A DNA stretch of 64,000 bases from Afipia sp. 64-13 (GTDB lineage: Bacteria > Pseudomonadota > Alphaproteobacteria > Rhizobiales > Xanthobacteraceae), in the NCBI GenBank assembly GCA_001897755.1, contig MKUJ01000001.1:323580-387579 (forward strand), in the 5' to 3' direction. Positions 19,420 through 27,974 of this stretch are shown here, piece after piece. A model generated the notes under the pieces. That model was not told the origin of the DNA. It did no database searches and worked only from the letters and a program-made list of their open reading frames with translations. The stretch's first letter is position 1. Every line of letters starts with the position of its first letter. A program made the translations under genes and the position numbers.

Positions 19420-19620
19420 ATGCCGAGAAACAGCAATCATATCTGGACGCGCGAACAGGAAGCCCAGCTTCGCGAATGGGCCGAAGCCGGTATTTCCGCT
19501 GCCCGCGCCGCCGCCAAATCGAAACGCTCGCGCTCCGCGGTGATTTCCAAGGGGCAGCGCATGGGGCTGAAATTCCAGCAGCCGCGGCGGCTCACCGGTG
19601 CGGAGCGGTTCTCGCGCTGA
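19420..19620 (+). CDS. small helix-turn-helix protein, GcrA/SANT-like
   Basis: A 66-residue basic protein. WTREQEAQLREWAEAGISAA, followed by RAAAKSKRSRSAVISKGQRM, resembles a trihelical SANT/Myb or GcrA-N-terminal DNA-binding fold: an aromatic-acid helix, a turn, and a Ser/Arg-rich recognition helix. Only the DNA-binding unit is present, so it may be a small regulator or accessory DNA-binding protein. The start at 19420 fits the beginning of the motif; the frame is open from 19339. Similarity to GcrA is a judgement from pattern only. Confidence 0.55.
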   Translation: MPRNSNHIWTREQEAQLREWAEAGISAARAAAKSKRSRSAVISKGQRMGLKFQQPRRLTGAERFSR

Positions 19621-19686
19621 CGGCGCATGGAAGGCTGACGATCGACCGCGCAATCCCGGCACGCGGCCGCGGCGAGCCGAGCGTGG

Positions 19687-20445
19687 CTATCTGCGGGCGA
19701 TTTGCGGCCAGATCGCGTGGATCTTGTGCACGATCGAGTCGACGCAATCGCAAGCGGTCTCTTCAAGGCCGGGGCGGTTGAGGATGCGGATCTGCCCGCG
19801 CACATAGCTGATATAGCCGAGCCGCTGCATCTTGGTCGCGACCTGCGAGACCGAGGAGCGTTGCACGCCCAGCATCTGCGCCATGAATTCCTGGGTCAGC
19901 GACACCGCGCCGTCGTCCGTCACCTCGCGCGATTGCAGCAGCCATTTGCAGAAACGCTGTTCGATCGAATGCAGCGCGTTGCAGGCCACGGTGACGCGCG
20001 CCTGGATCAGTTGCACTTCATTATAGCGCACGCACAGATCGCGGATCGCCTCGCTCTTCGCGGCGGCGGCGCGGAACCGGCCCGCCGGAATCTCGGCGAG
20101 CACCGCGGGAATCTGGACGATGGCCTTGGTCGGGGCGATGTGCAGGCCGAAGGCCGTCATGCCGCCGACGATGCCGTCGACGCCGATGGTGCCGGCTTCG
20201 ATGGAATCGCCCTCACTGGTGACGGTGACCAGCGAGATCATGCCCTTGAGCGGAAAATGAACCGCCGAGATCGCATCGCCGTCCTCATAGAGCGGCATGC
20301 CGCGATCGAGGCTGACGATCCTCAGATACGGCTCGAGCAGCGCGAAATCCGCATGCGGAAGTTCGTTGAGGAACTGGTTCTCCGAAAGCTGGCGAAGGGG
20401 TTTGTCCACGACTTTGACCTCGACCCGTCGGCACATCCACTCCAT
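19687..20445 (-). CDS. Crp/Fnr family transcriptional regulator
   Basis: A 252-residue regulator. The N-terminal cyclic-nucleotide-binding-type beta-roll spans residues 25-140 (LPHADFALLEPYLRIVSLDR and PLYEDGDAISAVHFPLKGMI). A dimer helix follows, and a winged helix-turn-helix lies at 185-230 (LTQEFMAQMLGVQRSSVSQV then ATKMQRLGYISYVRGQIRIL). The cysteine pattern of oxygen-sensing FNR is absent. The ligand is unknown; related proteins in this group respond to stress or oxygen through partner proteins. It is divergent from the small gene at 20807. ATG 20445 or 20436 could start it. Confidence 0.88.
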   Translation of the reverse strand: MEWMCRRVEVKVVDKPLRQLSENQFLNELPHADFALLEPYLRIVSLDRGMPLYEDGDAISAVHFPLKGMISLVTVTSEGDSIEAGTIGVDGIVGGMTAFGLHIAPTKAIVQIPAVLAEIPAGRFRAAAAKSEAIRDLCVRYNEVQLIQARVTVACNALHSIEQRFCKWLLQSREVTDDGAVSLTQEFMAQMLGVQRSSVSQVATKMQRLGYISYVRGQIRILNRPGLEETACDCVDSIVHKIHAIWPQIARR

Positions 20446-20806
20446 TGACTACCGAACAGAGCGTTCCAAAGTTCCCAGCAGGTTATGGTATATAAGAGTC
20501 CGTCTTTCGTGCGGTCTGTCGGGTTCCCGCCATTGCCGATTTTTATTGCGGTGTTCTGCACGATTTCGTGGAACGATTTTGCGAGGAGGGGACGCTGCGT
20601 GCAGTCGCGTGCCGGGCTAACCCTCGACCATCGGCACTTTATCTTCATGCGGGCGGAAAACAGCGTGCGCCATCACCACGCAAGGTGTGATGGGCCCGAC
20701 GAATCGTCGTGCATCATTAACACTGCATTAACCATGCGCTGGTCTTAATGACACTGCGTCGCAGGCATGATCGAGCGCCGCGCGACAGGGATAAAGGGGC
20801 AATCTC
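20446..20806. other. divergent regulatory region with CtrA box
   Basis: This 361-base gap lies between the Crp/Fnr gene (minus) and a 68-aa gene (plus). A/T-rich TATGGTATATAAGAG near 20485 may be the promoter of the regulator. A perfect CtrA box (20717-20732) lies near the plus-strand gene. No gene is supported. Confidence 0.5.
20717..20732. promoter_or_regulatory. consensus CtrA-binding box (TTAA-N7-TTAAC)
   Basis: TTAACACTGCATTAAC is an exact match to the extended CtrA consensus TTAA-N7-TTAAC. It ends 74 bases before the 68-aa gene. A third TTAA at 20745-20748 is nearby. The other neighbour, the Crp/Fnr gene, starts 272 bases away in the opposite direction. Confidence 0.6.
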
Positions 20807-21013
20807 ATGGGGACCGTCATTGCATTCCCGGCAGACGCCGCAGCGCGGCGCGCGGGGTTGGGCAAGGAGCAGGCCCGGCCGGAGCATAGCGCGACCGTGG
20901 TGATCCTTCCCGCAATCCGGATCGAGCGTTACGCGGACGAGACCAGCGGCGGGAGCGGACCGGAAGAGGGCACCGCGCAGGGACGCCGCCGTCGTCGCCG
21001 GGCGCGGTCCTGA
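20807..21013 (+). CDS. small basic-tailed hypothetical protein (68 aa)
   Basis: A 68-residue protein, MGTVIAFPADAAARRAGLG at the start and an Arg-rich tail RRRRRRARS. The middle (VVILPAIRIERYADE) may be a short beta strand and helix. An AGGGGCAATCTC stretch upstream gives a plausible ribosome site. No known family. The promoter carries a perfect CtrA box, which argues that it is a real, cell-cycle-regulated gene. Confidence 0.6.
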   Translation: MGTVIAFPADAAARRAGLGKEQARPEHSATVVILPAIRIERYADETSGGSGPEEGTAQGRRRRRRARS

Positions 21014-21075
21014 CATCACTTAATCTTCGCGCCGAGCGGCCGGCGCGCGGCGCTGGGCGCTTGGGCAGACTAGCG

Positions 21076-21804
21076 ATGTGCAATCCGCTTTTCATCATTC
21101 CCCTGGTCTTCGGCGTCGGCTGCAATGGCGGCGATTTCGGCCGCACCCGGCAGATGTTCTATCATCAGGACATGCATCGCTGGGTCGGCGAGGAAGCGAC
21201 CGAGAGTCTCGACGGCATTCCCTCGCAATTCGCGCTGACCGATTACGAACGCGAGCTGCGCGACAAGGCGTTCTATTTCATCCAGCCGCCGCATTCGCGC
21301 CCGCACTGGAAGGGCGTGTTCGGCGACTATGACCGCATTCCCGCGCCCTGGCGCGTGAAGGTGGTGTTCGATCCCACTGCCTATGGCCGCAAGATGATCG
21401 ACGAGCCGCACCGCTCGCACATCGCCGCCTATGCCGGGCTGATCGAGGACGTGCGCAACGATTTCACCATGCTCGACCAGTTCATTCCGCTGGCGATCAA
21501 GGTCAACGATCTCGACATCAAGCGCAACAAGGCACTCGCGCATATCGGCGACGTCTCGCCGCGCGAATATACAGATGCGCAGGCGCGGATGCGCGAGAAC
21601 GTGCTGGTGGTGCAGTGGGCGCAGCAGTCGCTCGAGCAGCGCGTCGCGTCCTATCGCTGGGCGCTTCAGCGCCTCGCCATTCAGGCGCCCGACGCGATGG
21701 CGGCCGATGCCGACCGCCTGATTGCAGAACTGGCGCGCCGCGCCGCGAGCGCGTGGACCAGCGCGCCGCCGGTCGCGGGGCGCGTGCTGCGCGTCGGCGG
21801 CTGA
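21076..21804 (+). CDS. hypothetical protein with N-terminal signal-like segment
   Basis: A 242-residue protein. The N-terminus MCNPLFIIPLVFGVGCNGGD is hydrophobic and ends in a cysteine, but the residue at -3 does not fit a classical lipobox, so it may be a signal anchor or an atypical lipoprotein. The rest is helical and soluble: RTRQMFYHQDMHRWVGEEA, DYERELRDKAFYFIQPPHSR, and a long C-terminal helix pair. No family recognised. The start is set at ATG 21076; a TTG at 21061 would add five residues. Confidence 0.65.
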   Translation: MCNPLFIIPLVFGVGCNGGDFGRTRQMFYHQDMHRWVGEEATESLDGIPSQFALTDYERELRDKAFYFIQPPHSRPHWKGVFGDYDRIPAPWRVKVVFDPTAYGRKMIDEPHRSHIAAYAGLIEDVRNDFTMLDQFIPLAIKVNDLDIKRNKALAHIGDVSPREYTDAQARMRENVLVVQWAQQSLEQRVASYRWALQRLAIQAPDAMAADADRLIAELARRAASAWTSAPPVAGRVLRVGG

Positions 21805-22387
21805 CGCAGCATCGCTGCCAATGCCGGTCGGGACGAAAAACGCTCGATAGTTCTCCTGTCGTCATCATCAAGCCTGTCTTGCCTATTCTCAAATCGTCAT
21901 GGCCGGGCTTGACCCGGCCATCCACGACTTTTGCTGCGGTGATATGAAGACGTGGATGTCCGGAATAAATCCGGGCATGACGGCGTTGAGACTATCGCGG
22001 CATGACGAGCGTGGAGTTGGCCGCCGCTCTTTCTTCACCTCTGCCCGCAGCGGGGAAGGGCAGGTGGCCTCGTCCTTCGCGGCGCGTCGCCGTGACGGGT
22101 GTCAACTTGGCTACGACGCGGAATAAGGATTGTGCGTTGATGCAGGCACCTACGGGTTCCTCATTCACGCAACATCACACGCGCGTGAGTTTGTCTGCGT
22201 CGTGATAACGCGCGTCCGGTTGACACGCGTCCGATGGTCACGTTGCGCGTGTCGATGGTCCGTTGTTTGGATGGTGTCGTCGGGATCGATGTCGATTCCG
22301 GTTCGGGAGGCGTCTCGCTCCTCTTGGAAAACGGGTGAGGCGCAGCGCCGCAGCGGCGCGCAGCAACCCGGAAGAAAAGAGGATGGA
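21805..22387. other. intergenic region with P3 and P5 repeats
   Basis: A 583-base gap. A P3 repeat covers 21895-21983 and a diverged P5 fragment lies near 22030-22065. The part 22140-22370 is unusual in having several near-repeats of GCGTCCGATGGT and GTCGATGGTCC, with no recognisable gene. An open frame from 22130 continues into the next gene but lacks protein-like content. Confidence 0.5.
21895..21983. repeat. P3 palindromic repeat pair
   Basis: Arm 1 CGTCATGGCCGGGCTTGACC with CGGCCATCCACGAC, spacer, then arm 2 GACGTGGATGTCCGGAATAA and ATCCGGGCATGACGG. Two hairpins that are also mutually complementary. Nearly identical to the block at 23739-23829. Confidence 0.85.
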
Positions 22388-22756
22388 ATGAGCGCTTCCA
22401 TCGAGGGCCTTGCAGGCCATGACAGTTGGAAAGACAGGTTTGTTCGGGAGACGCAGTCCGTGACCATTCTGTCATCGCTCAGTCTCGCGGTGATCGTGCC
22501 GGTCCTGCTGATCGCGCAAACGCTCGATCCGGAACTGGTGATGATCGCGTTCAGCCTGATGTTCTTTCTCGGCGCGCTGCTCGCGGCGGTCGCGGCGTGG
22601 CTGATCAGGAGCAAGCGCAACTCGCAGAATCTGTCGCTTTGGGATGTCGCCGGTGGTCTCGTCATCACCGGCTGCGCCGCCTCGGTGCTGGCCGAACCCG
22701 ACCAGGCCGCTCAGTTGTTCGAGCATCTGTTCGAACGTCGATCCACCTCGCAATAG
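22388..22756 (+). CDS. small membrane hypothetical protein (122 aa)
   Basis: A 122-residue protein with two clear transmembrane helices (ILSSLSLAVIVPVLLIAQTL and MIAFSLMFFLGALLAAVAAW) and a weaker third hydrophobic stretch (VAGGLVITGCAASVLAEP). The N-terminus and C-terminus are charged. No family recognised. An AGAGGA ribosome site precedes the ATG at 22388. It lies 281 bases ahead of the TerC-family gene on the same strand; shared function is unknown. Confidence 0.65.
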   Translation: MSASIEGLAGHDSWKDRFVRETQSVTILSSLSLAVIVPVLLIAQTLDPELVMIAFSLMFFLGALLAAVAAWLIRSKRNSQNLSLWDVAGGLVITGCAASVLAEPDQAAQLFEHLFERRSTSQ

Positions 22757-23037
22757 CAGGAGATATCGACTACCCTCACGAAGCAGAGACCAGCCCGGGC
22801 CCCTCTGGCAGCGACAAGCTGTGATGTCGGACTGGACATAGTTGGAGTGGCCCTGTTTTCTGCCGTGGGAACGTGTCTGCGCATGGACTGACGATCGCCG
22901 TAAAGGCGATGGTCCGTCGGCCTGAACGATGCCCACCGCCTCGTCCGGTTGTCGTGTCCGCGGTCGTTTCGGCCGCGATGCGGTGATGGACCTGCCTGCG
23001 ACAAGAGCCGCTCCTTCGCAACCAAGGAGCCCGGCTG
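22757..23037 (+). other. long leader of the TerC-family gene, possible structured RNA
   Basis: A 281-base gap before the TerC-family gene. It contains a nested hairpin at 22885-22915 (GGAC...ATCGCC-GTAAA-GGCGAT-G-GTCC) and further GC-rich inverted segments up to 23035. Many TerC genes carry a manganese-sensing leader, but the conserved sequence elements of that riboswitch class are not recognisable here. A structured leader is only a possibility. Confidence 0.25.
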
Positions 23038-23688
23038 ATGTTTGATTTTCTCACGACTGACGTTCTCACCGCTCTCTTTCAGGTCATCCTGATCGACCTC
23101 GTGCTGGCCGGCGACAATGCCATTGTCATCGGCCTTGCCGCCGCCGGCCTGCCGAAAGAGCAGCGCGCCAAGGCCATCCTGATCGGCATCGGCGCGGCGA
23201 CGCTGCTGCGCATGATTTTCGCCGGCCTCACCACGCAGCTTCTGCAGATCGTCGGACTCTTGCTCGCGGGCGGCATCCTGCTGCTGTGGGTGTGCTGGAA
23301 GATGTGGCGCGAATTGCGTTCGCCGCATCACGGGGCGGACGATGTCGACGCGCTGGCCGATGACGAGACCGCGCCACGCAAGACGCTGAAGCAGGCGGCC
23401 TGGCAGATCGTCATCGCCGACGTGTCGATGTCGCTCGACAACGTGCTCGCGGTGGCGGGCGCGGCGCGCGAGCATCCGTGGGTGCTGGTGTTCGGCCTGC
23501 TGCTGTCGATCGCGATGATGGGTGCGGCCGCCTCGTTCATCGCGAAGCTTTTGCAAAAGCATCGCTGGATCGCTTATGTCGGCCTTGCGGTGATCCTCTA
23601 TGTCGCCGGCGACATGATCTATCGCGGCCTTCTCGAAGTCTATCCGCAGGTGACGCTGTGGCTCGGGGAGGGACACGGCGCATCGTGA
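23038..23688 (+). CDS. TerC family integral membrane protein (YjbE-type)
   Basis: A 216-residue membrane protein of the TerC family, the shorter YjbE subgroup. Family signatures are IDLVLAGDNAIVIGLAAAGL near residue 20 and IADVSMSLDNVLAVAGAARE near residue 130; the paired Asp-Asn motifs sit in membrane helices and probably bind a metal. Seven helices can be drawn. Relatives are linked to Mn(II) export or metallation of secreted proteins, and to tellurite resistance. A possible structured leader of 281 bases precedes it. The ATG at 23038 follows AAGGAG ten bases upstream. Confidence 0.9.
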   Translation: MFDFLTTDVLTALFQVILIDLVLAGDNAIVIGLAAAGLPKEQRAKAILIGIGAATLLRMIFAGLTTQLLQIVGLLLAGGILLLWVCWKMWRELRSPHHGADDVDALADDETAPRKTLKQAAWQIVIADVSMSLDNVLAVAGAAREHPWVLVFGLLLSIAMMGAAASFIAKLLQKHRWIAYVGLAVILYVAGDMIYRGLLEVYPQVTLWLGEGHGAS

Positions 23689-23702
23689 GGCATTCGACAA
23701 TA

Positions 23703-23829
23703 TCGTCATCACCGGGCTTGTGCCGGATAGTTCTCGATCGTCATGGCCGGGCTTGACCCGGCCATCCACGGCTTTCGTGTTGCGACTATCTGAAAACGTG
23801 GATGCCCGGAATAAATCCGGGCATGACGG
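23703..23829. repeat. P3 palindromic repeat block
   Basis: A partial arm CGTCATCACCGGGCTTGTGC at 23703, then a full P3 pair: CGTCATGGCCGGGCTTGACC (23739) and ATAAATCCGGGCATGACGG ending 23829. Close to the copy at 21895-21983. Confidence 0.85.
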
Positions 23830-23888
23830 CGTTGACCATCGCTGCCATGACGGCTCTGTGTTATCCGGTGCCGGCTTCATCTCTCTCG

Positions 23889-23998
23889 GTCGTCCCGGCG
23901 CAAGCCGGGACCCACAATCACCAGCTTCTCAAAGAACTGCTGAACTCGCCATTCGAAACACTGACAGGGAATATGGGTCCCGGCCTGCGCCGGAACGA
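23889..23998. repeat. P4 palindromic repeat pair
   Basis: Arm GTCGTCCCGGCGCAAGCCGG with GACCCACAA, a unique spacer, then the reverse arm ATATGGGTCCCGGCCTGCGC with CGGAACGA. Each arm is a hairpin and the two arms are complementary. Confidence 0.8.
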
Positions 23999-24014
23999 GC
24001 ATTTCAATGCATGT

Positions 24015-24584
24015 CTACCGCTTCGCCAGCGGCACGGGATCGAGCTGCACCTTGCAGGTGGCGGCGGCGAGCGAGGCCTGCGCCTGCGTCATCAGGCTCG
24101 GTTCGGCGGCGAGCGCGCGCATCACGATCACGCCGGTCGCCGTTGGCGACTCGATGATCAGGCGGTCGGCGGCTGTGACGTCCTCGTCTTCCGGCAGCGC
24201 GTTCTTCTGCGCAGGCGTCATCAGATCGAGTTCGATCACCTTGCGGCCGGCGGAGCGATCGTTGATCGCGTAATAGGCGATGTCGCCGCGGGTGTAGAAC
24301 GACACCGAGGTGTAGGCCTGGCTGACCGGCACGATGAGCTTGATCGGCCCGCCGGACAGATCGTATTTGCACGCCGCCGCGGCGAAGGCCGGGTCCATGA
24401 ACGGCATCAGGGCGGTGCCGGGCTCGGCCGGCGGGATCGGCGTCACGGTATTGAGCTTGGCGATGCGGTCGAGCCGGGAATAGGCGTCCTGCGTGGCGAT
24501 GTGCGGCAGCGCCAGCACGCTGACGAGATGCACCACGCCGCCGAGCAGCACGCCGCCGAGGATTGCGAGCAGCCAGCGGATCAT
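24015..24584 (-). CDS. DUF1254 domain-containing membrane protein
   Basis: A 189-residue protein with an N-terminal membrane helix (MIRWLLAILGGVLLGGVVHL), then a periplasmic DUF1254 domain: AYSRLDRIAKLNTVTPIPPA, FAAAACKYDLSGGPIKLIVP and SVSFYTRGDIAYYAINDRSA. Two cysteines (about 72 and 177) may form a disulfide. DUF1254 and DUF1214 normally occur together, either fused or as neighbours; here they are separate genes overlapping by four bases, with the DUF1214 gene upstream. Substrate and activity are unknown. Confidence 0.82.
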   Translation of the reverse strand: MIRWLLAILGGVLLGGVVHLVSVLALPHIATQDAYSRLDRIAKLNTVTPIPPAEPGTALMPFMDPAFAAAACKYDLSGGPIKLIVPVSQAYTSVSFYTRGDIAYYAINDRSAGRKVIELDLMTPAQKNALPEDEDVTAADRLIIESPTATGVIVMRALAAEPSLMTQAQASLAAATCKVQLDPVPLAKR

Positions 24585-25159
24585 GGGCAGCCCACCGTGC
24601 TGACGGAAGGCATCGGCGCGTCCTTCTGCGAGCGCGTGGCGACGCCGACCGGGGTGTCGTAGAGCCGCAGCGCCAGCGTGTAGCGGTCGATGCCGCCGGT
24701 CGGCAGCCAGTTGCCGGCGCGCGCGCGGGGCGAGACATGCAGCACGAAACTGCCGTCGGAGGCGCGCACCACTTCCTGGCTGGTGAAGCCGTAACGCTGC
24801 AGCGTATTGGCGACCAGGCCGCCTTTCATGTCGTAGACCGTCAGCGTCCAGAACCGCGCCGCCGGGGTGACGCCGCTCACGGTGACGTCGCAATTGCCGT
24901 TCAGCGCGCGGCCCTTGTCGTCCTTGGTGGCGAGGAAGGTGACGCCGTCGCCGCTGCCGACCGGCAGTTCGCCGGAGCGGGCGATCGAAGCGCGCGAATA
25001 GGGATCGATGTCGCTGGTGCCGGTTCTGGGCCGCGCCGTCCAGGCGCCGATGGTCAGCGTGCCGACCTCGACCCCGCGTCGCGCGGTGGTCCATGTCGTG
25101 CCGAGGCCGACGATGGTGGCGATCAGCATCGCGAGAATGGATACGGCGATCAGGCGCAC
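24581..25159 (-). CDS. DUF1214 domain-containing membrane protein
   Basis: A 192-residue protein with an N-terminal membrane helix (MRLIAVSILAMLIATIVGLG) and a DUF1214 beta-sandwich-like domain: GTSDIDPYSRASIARSGELP, FWTLTVYDMKGGLVAN, SFVLHVSPRARAGNWLPTGG and FTLALRLYDTP-like RYTLALRLYDTPV. It is translationally coupled to the DUF1254 gene by a four-base overlap, and starts 16 bases after the penicillin-binding protein gene, so the three may be one operon. Role unknown; the neighbourhood suggests the periplasm. Confidence 0.85.
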   Translation of the reverse strand: MRLIAVSILAMLIATIVGLGTTWTTARRGVEVGTLTIGAWTARPRTGTSDIDPYSRASIARSGELPVGSGDGVTFLATKDDKGRALNGNCDVTVSGVTPAARFWTLTVYDMKGGLVANTLQRYGFTSQEVVRASDGSFVLHVSPRARAGNWLPTGGIDRYTLALRLYDTPVGVATRSQKDAPMPSVSTVGCP

Positions 25160-25175
25160 GACAGCTTCGCCATCA

Positions 25176-27494
25176 TCATTGCACGCGGGTTTTCTTGCGC
25201 GGCGCGGCCACGGCGGCGGGCGCGGCGCTGGTGCTCGCGGTCGGCGTCGCGTCGTCCGACGCCGCCGCCAGGTTTTCCGGGAACGCGGCGGCGGAGGCGC
25301 GCTGACCGCTCGCCGGTTTGGTCTTGTCGTTGAAGGTGGTGTTGCCGCTGTCGACGGTCTTGGCCGCGTCGTCCATCATCTTCTCGATGCGCACCAGAAT
25401 TCCGGCGCCGCGCCGGGTCAGGATCGGCGGCGGGCCGGCTGCGATCTCGCCGCCGCGCGCAGCCCCGGCCGCCGCCATCGGACCTTGCGGCCGCGCCTTG
25501 CCGGGGCCGACGCCGGCCAGATCCCTGATCTCGACGCCCTGATGCGCGGCGACCATCACATCGTGCCAGGTCTTGGCCGGCAGCGAGCCGCCGGTCATGC
25601 GGTTGGTCGGCGAGTAGTCGTCGTTGCCGTACCACACCGCCATGGTGAAGTTGCCGGTGTAGCCGACGAACCAGGCGTCGCGATAATTGTTGGTGGTGCC
25701 GGTCTTGCCGGCGGCCGGAATGCCGTCGAGCTGCGCGCGCCGCGCGGTGCCTTCCTCGACCACGTGACTCATCATGCCGGCCATGTCGGTGGCGACCGAG
25801 GCGGGGATCGCCTGTCGCGGCTGCGGCCCGTCGCGGTCCCAGCGCCAGACCAGATCGCCCGCGCCGGTGCGCACTTCGAGCACGGCGTGGGGCGTCACCG
25901 CGCGTCCCTTGTTGGGGAAGGTAGCGTAGGCAACCGCGTGCTCGAGCACGTTGACTTCGTCGGAGCCGATCGGCAGCGAGGGCGTATCGGGCAGCGGCGC
26001 CTTGATGCCCATCTTGCGCGCGGTCTCGACGATCTTGGCGCGGCCGGCCTTCGGTCCGCCCTTGCCGCCCATCGCGATCGACAGCTTGACCGGCACCACG
26101 TTGATCGAGCGGGTGATCGCGGCGGTCAGCGTCACCGGGCCGGAATAGGAGCGGCCGTAATTCTGCGGACACCAGTTGCCGATGCAGACCGGGCCGTCCA
26201 CCACGATGGAGGTCGGCTTGAAGCCGTTCATCAGCGCGGTGGCGTAGACGTAAGGTTTGAACGAGGAGCCGGGCTGGCGCATCGCGTCGACCGCGCGGTT
26301 GAACTGGCTCGCGCCGTAGTCGCGCCCGCCGACCATCGCGCGCACGCCGCCGTCGAGATCGGCCAGCACGAGAGCGGCCTGGGTCGCGTGATAGTCGCGG
26401 CCGAACTGGCGCAGCTGGTCCTCGACGGTTGCTTCCGCCGCGTGCTGCACGTTCATGTCGATCGCGGTGCGCACCACGAACACGCGCTCGGTATAGGATT
26501 TGGGGAAGGTCTGGACCAGCTTCTTCATCTCGTCGAAGGCCCAGTCGAGATAGTAGTTCGGCGAGTTCTCGTCGCGGCGGTCGACCACGCTGGCCGGATT
26601 GCGGCGGGCGCCGAACACCTGGCCCTCGGTCATGAAGCCGGCATCGACCAGATTGTCGAGCACCACGTTGGCGCGCGCGCGGGCGGCGGGCAGGTTGATG
26701 TGCGGGGCGTATTTGGTCGGCGCCTTGAACAGGCCGGCGAGCATCGCCGCTTCCGCAAGGTTCACGTCGCGCGCCGACTTGTTGAAATAGAAATGCGCCG
26801 CGCCGTCGACGCCGAAAGTGCCGCCGCCCATATAGGCGCGGTCGAGATAGAGCTTGAGGATCTCGTTCTTGGTCAGGCGGGTTTCCAGCCAGATCGCGAG
26901 GAAAGCTTCCTTGACCTTGCGCTCGATGGTGCGCTCGTTGTTGAGGAACAGGTTCTTGGCGAGCTGCTGGGTGATCGAGGAGCCGCCCTGGCGCACGCCG
27001 CCGGCCTGCGCGTTGGTGACGAGTGCGCGCATCGTGCCCGCGACGTCGATGCCGAAATGATCGTAGAAGCGGCGGTCCTCGGTGGCGAGCGTCGCCTTGA
27101 TCAGATGATCGGGAAAGTCTTCCAGCGGGATCGAGTCGTTGTGCTTGATGCCGCGGCTGCCGATCGGATTGTTGTAGCGGTCGAGGAAGGTCACCGCGAG
27201 ATCGGACTTCTTCAGCCAGTCGTCGTCCGAGGTCTCGTGAAAAGCGGGGACCGCGAGCGCCAGCATCAACAGCATGCCGCCGAGGCCGATGGTGGCGGCT
27301 TCCGACAGCGGCTCGATGAACACCCAGCGCTTCCAGCGCCCGACATAGAAGCGGTCCATGAACGCCGAGAAGCGTTCGTAGAGTTCGCGCAGGCCGCGCC
27401 CGGACGAGAACAAGGTGGAGTCGATGCGCGCGTCGAGGTCCAGCAGGAAATGCCGGAACTTCTTCTTCCAGTCATCGGGTACGATGTTGCGCAC
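25176..27494 (-). CDS. class A penicillin-binding protein (PBP1A family)
   Basis: A 772-residue bifunctional cell-wall synthase. After a cytoplasmic stretch of about 65 residues there is one membrane helix (ATIGLGGMLLMLALAVPAF). The GT51 transglycosylase domain has catalytic Glu139 in ATEDRRFYDHFGID and the QGGSSITQQLAKN motif. The transpeptidase domain has the nucleophile Ser410 in SSFK, the SIN triad at 463-465, and KTGT at 597-600. All catalytic motifs are intact. The C-terminus is an Ala/Pro-rich tail. It polymerises and cross-links peptidoglycan outside the inner membrane. The unusually long cytoplasmic N-terminus (LLDLDARIDSTLFSSGRGLR) is typical of a subgroup in Hyphomicrobiales. Confidence 0.93.
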   Translation of the reverse strand: MRNIVPDDWKKKFRHFLLDLDARIDSTLFSSGRGLRELYERFSAFMDRFYVGRWKRWVFIEPLSEAATIGLGGMLLMLALAVPAFHETSDDDWLKKSDLAVTFLDRYNNPIGSRGIKHNDSIPLEDFPDHLIKATLATEDRRFYDHFGIDVAGTMRALVTNAQAGGVRQGGSSITQQLAKNLFLNNERTIERKVKEAFLAIWLETRLTKNEILKLYLDRAYMGGGTFGVDGAAHFYFNKSARDVNLAEAAMLAGLFKAPTKYAPHINLPAARARANVVLDNLVDAGFMTEGQVFGARRNPASVVDRRDENSPNYYLDWAFDEMKKLVQTFPKSYTERVFVVRTAIDMNVQHAAEATVEDQLRQFGRDYHATQAALVLADLDGGVRAMVGGRDYGASQFNRAVDAMRQPGSSFKPYVYATALMNGFKPTSIVVDGPVCIGNWCPQNYGRSYSGPVTLTAAITRSINVVPVKLSIAMGGKGGPKAGRAKIVETARKMGIKAPLPDTPSLPIGSDEVNVLEHAVAYATFPNKGRAVTPHAVLEVRTGAGDLVWRWDRDGPQPRQAIPASVATDMAGMMSHVVEEGTARRAQLDGIPAAGKTGTTNNYRDAWFVGYTGNFTMAVWYGNDDYSPTNRMTGGSLPAKTWHDVMVAAHQGVEIRDLAGVGPGKARPQGPMAAAGAARGGEIAAGPPPILTRRGAGILVRIEKMMDDAAKTVDSGNTTFNDKTKPASGQRASAAAFPENLAAASDDATPTASTSAAPAAVAAPRKKTRVQ

Positions 27495-27974
27495 CGAAAT
27501 CCTTGTCTGCAGCGCGGGTGTCGTTTGGCGTCGGCCGTTCCCTCAAGCCGGATCCGATGCGCGATGTTCGAGCCGTGCGACCCGCCGCCGACCATGCGGT
27601 CCGCTTGCGGCAACCCCAAGGCACCGAACACGGCGTGGCATCCGACATCACGGACGCGGCAACCGGCCGTCGCCGGCGAGTCGGAACGGAACGCGCTCGC
27701 CGGATTCCCGCATCTTCTAGCCGAGCACGGCGGATAAACCAATGCTCGGGCAGGCTTTTTGATGGCAAAGGCGGAACACCGGCCCCCTCCGGAACGGGGT
27801 GAGGCCGTGCGCTTTCACTCACCGCGCCGCCGCGCGGGGAACGGCGCCCGTCCGGGTTTTTATCGCGCGGGGCGGTATCCCCCGGCGCGAACACGTTATA
27901 GATGGGGCATCAGCCATCAACGTGCGTGCGGGCCGCCTTTGCCAGAGCGGCTCGCGCCAGCTTTGTCCGACGAG
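27495..27974. other. divergent intergenic region, no supported gene
   Basis: A 480-base gap between the penicillin-binding protein (minus) and the YcgN gene (plus). Open frames here are overlapping shadows with no domain. CCGCGCGGGG and GGGGCGGTATCCCC are minor inverted repeats near 27833 and 27868. It should hold both promoters. Confidence 0.5.

Larger units (their letters stand above)
23689..24014. other. intergenic region made of P3 and P4 repeats
   Basis: A 326-base convergent gap between the TerC-family gene and the DUF1254 gene. Nearly all of it is repeat: P3 at 23703-23829 and P4 at 23889-23998. These hairpins probably end transcription from both sides. Confidence 0.6.

Noticed and set aside
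22130-22387. N-terminal extension of the 122-aa membrane protein
   Set aside because: The upstream part of the frame is Arg/Val/Ser-rich repeat-like sequence; a good ribosome site precedes the internal ATG at 22388.
22840-23037. yybP-ykoY manganese riboswitch before the TerC-family gene
   Set aside because: The conserved GGGGAGUAGC-like 5' element and the AGACC-type 3' element are not present; only generic hairpins are visible.
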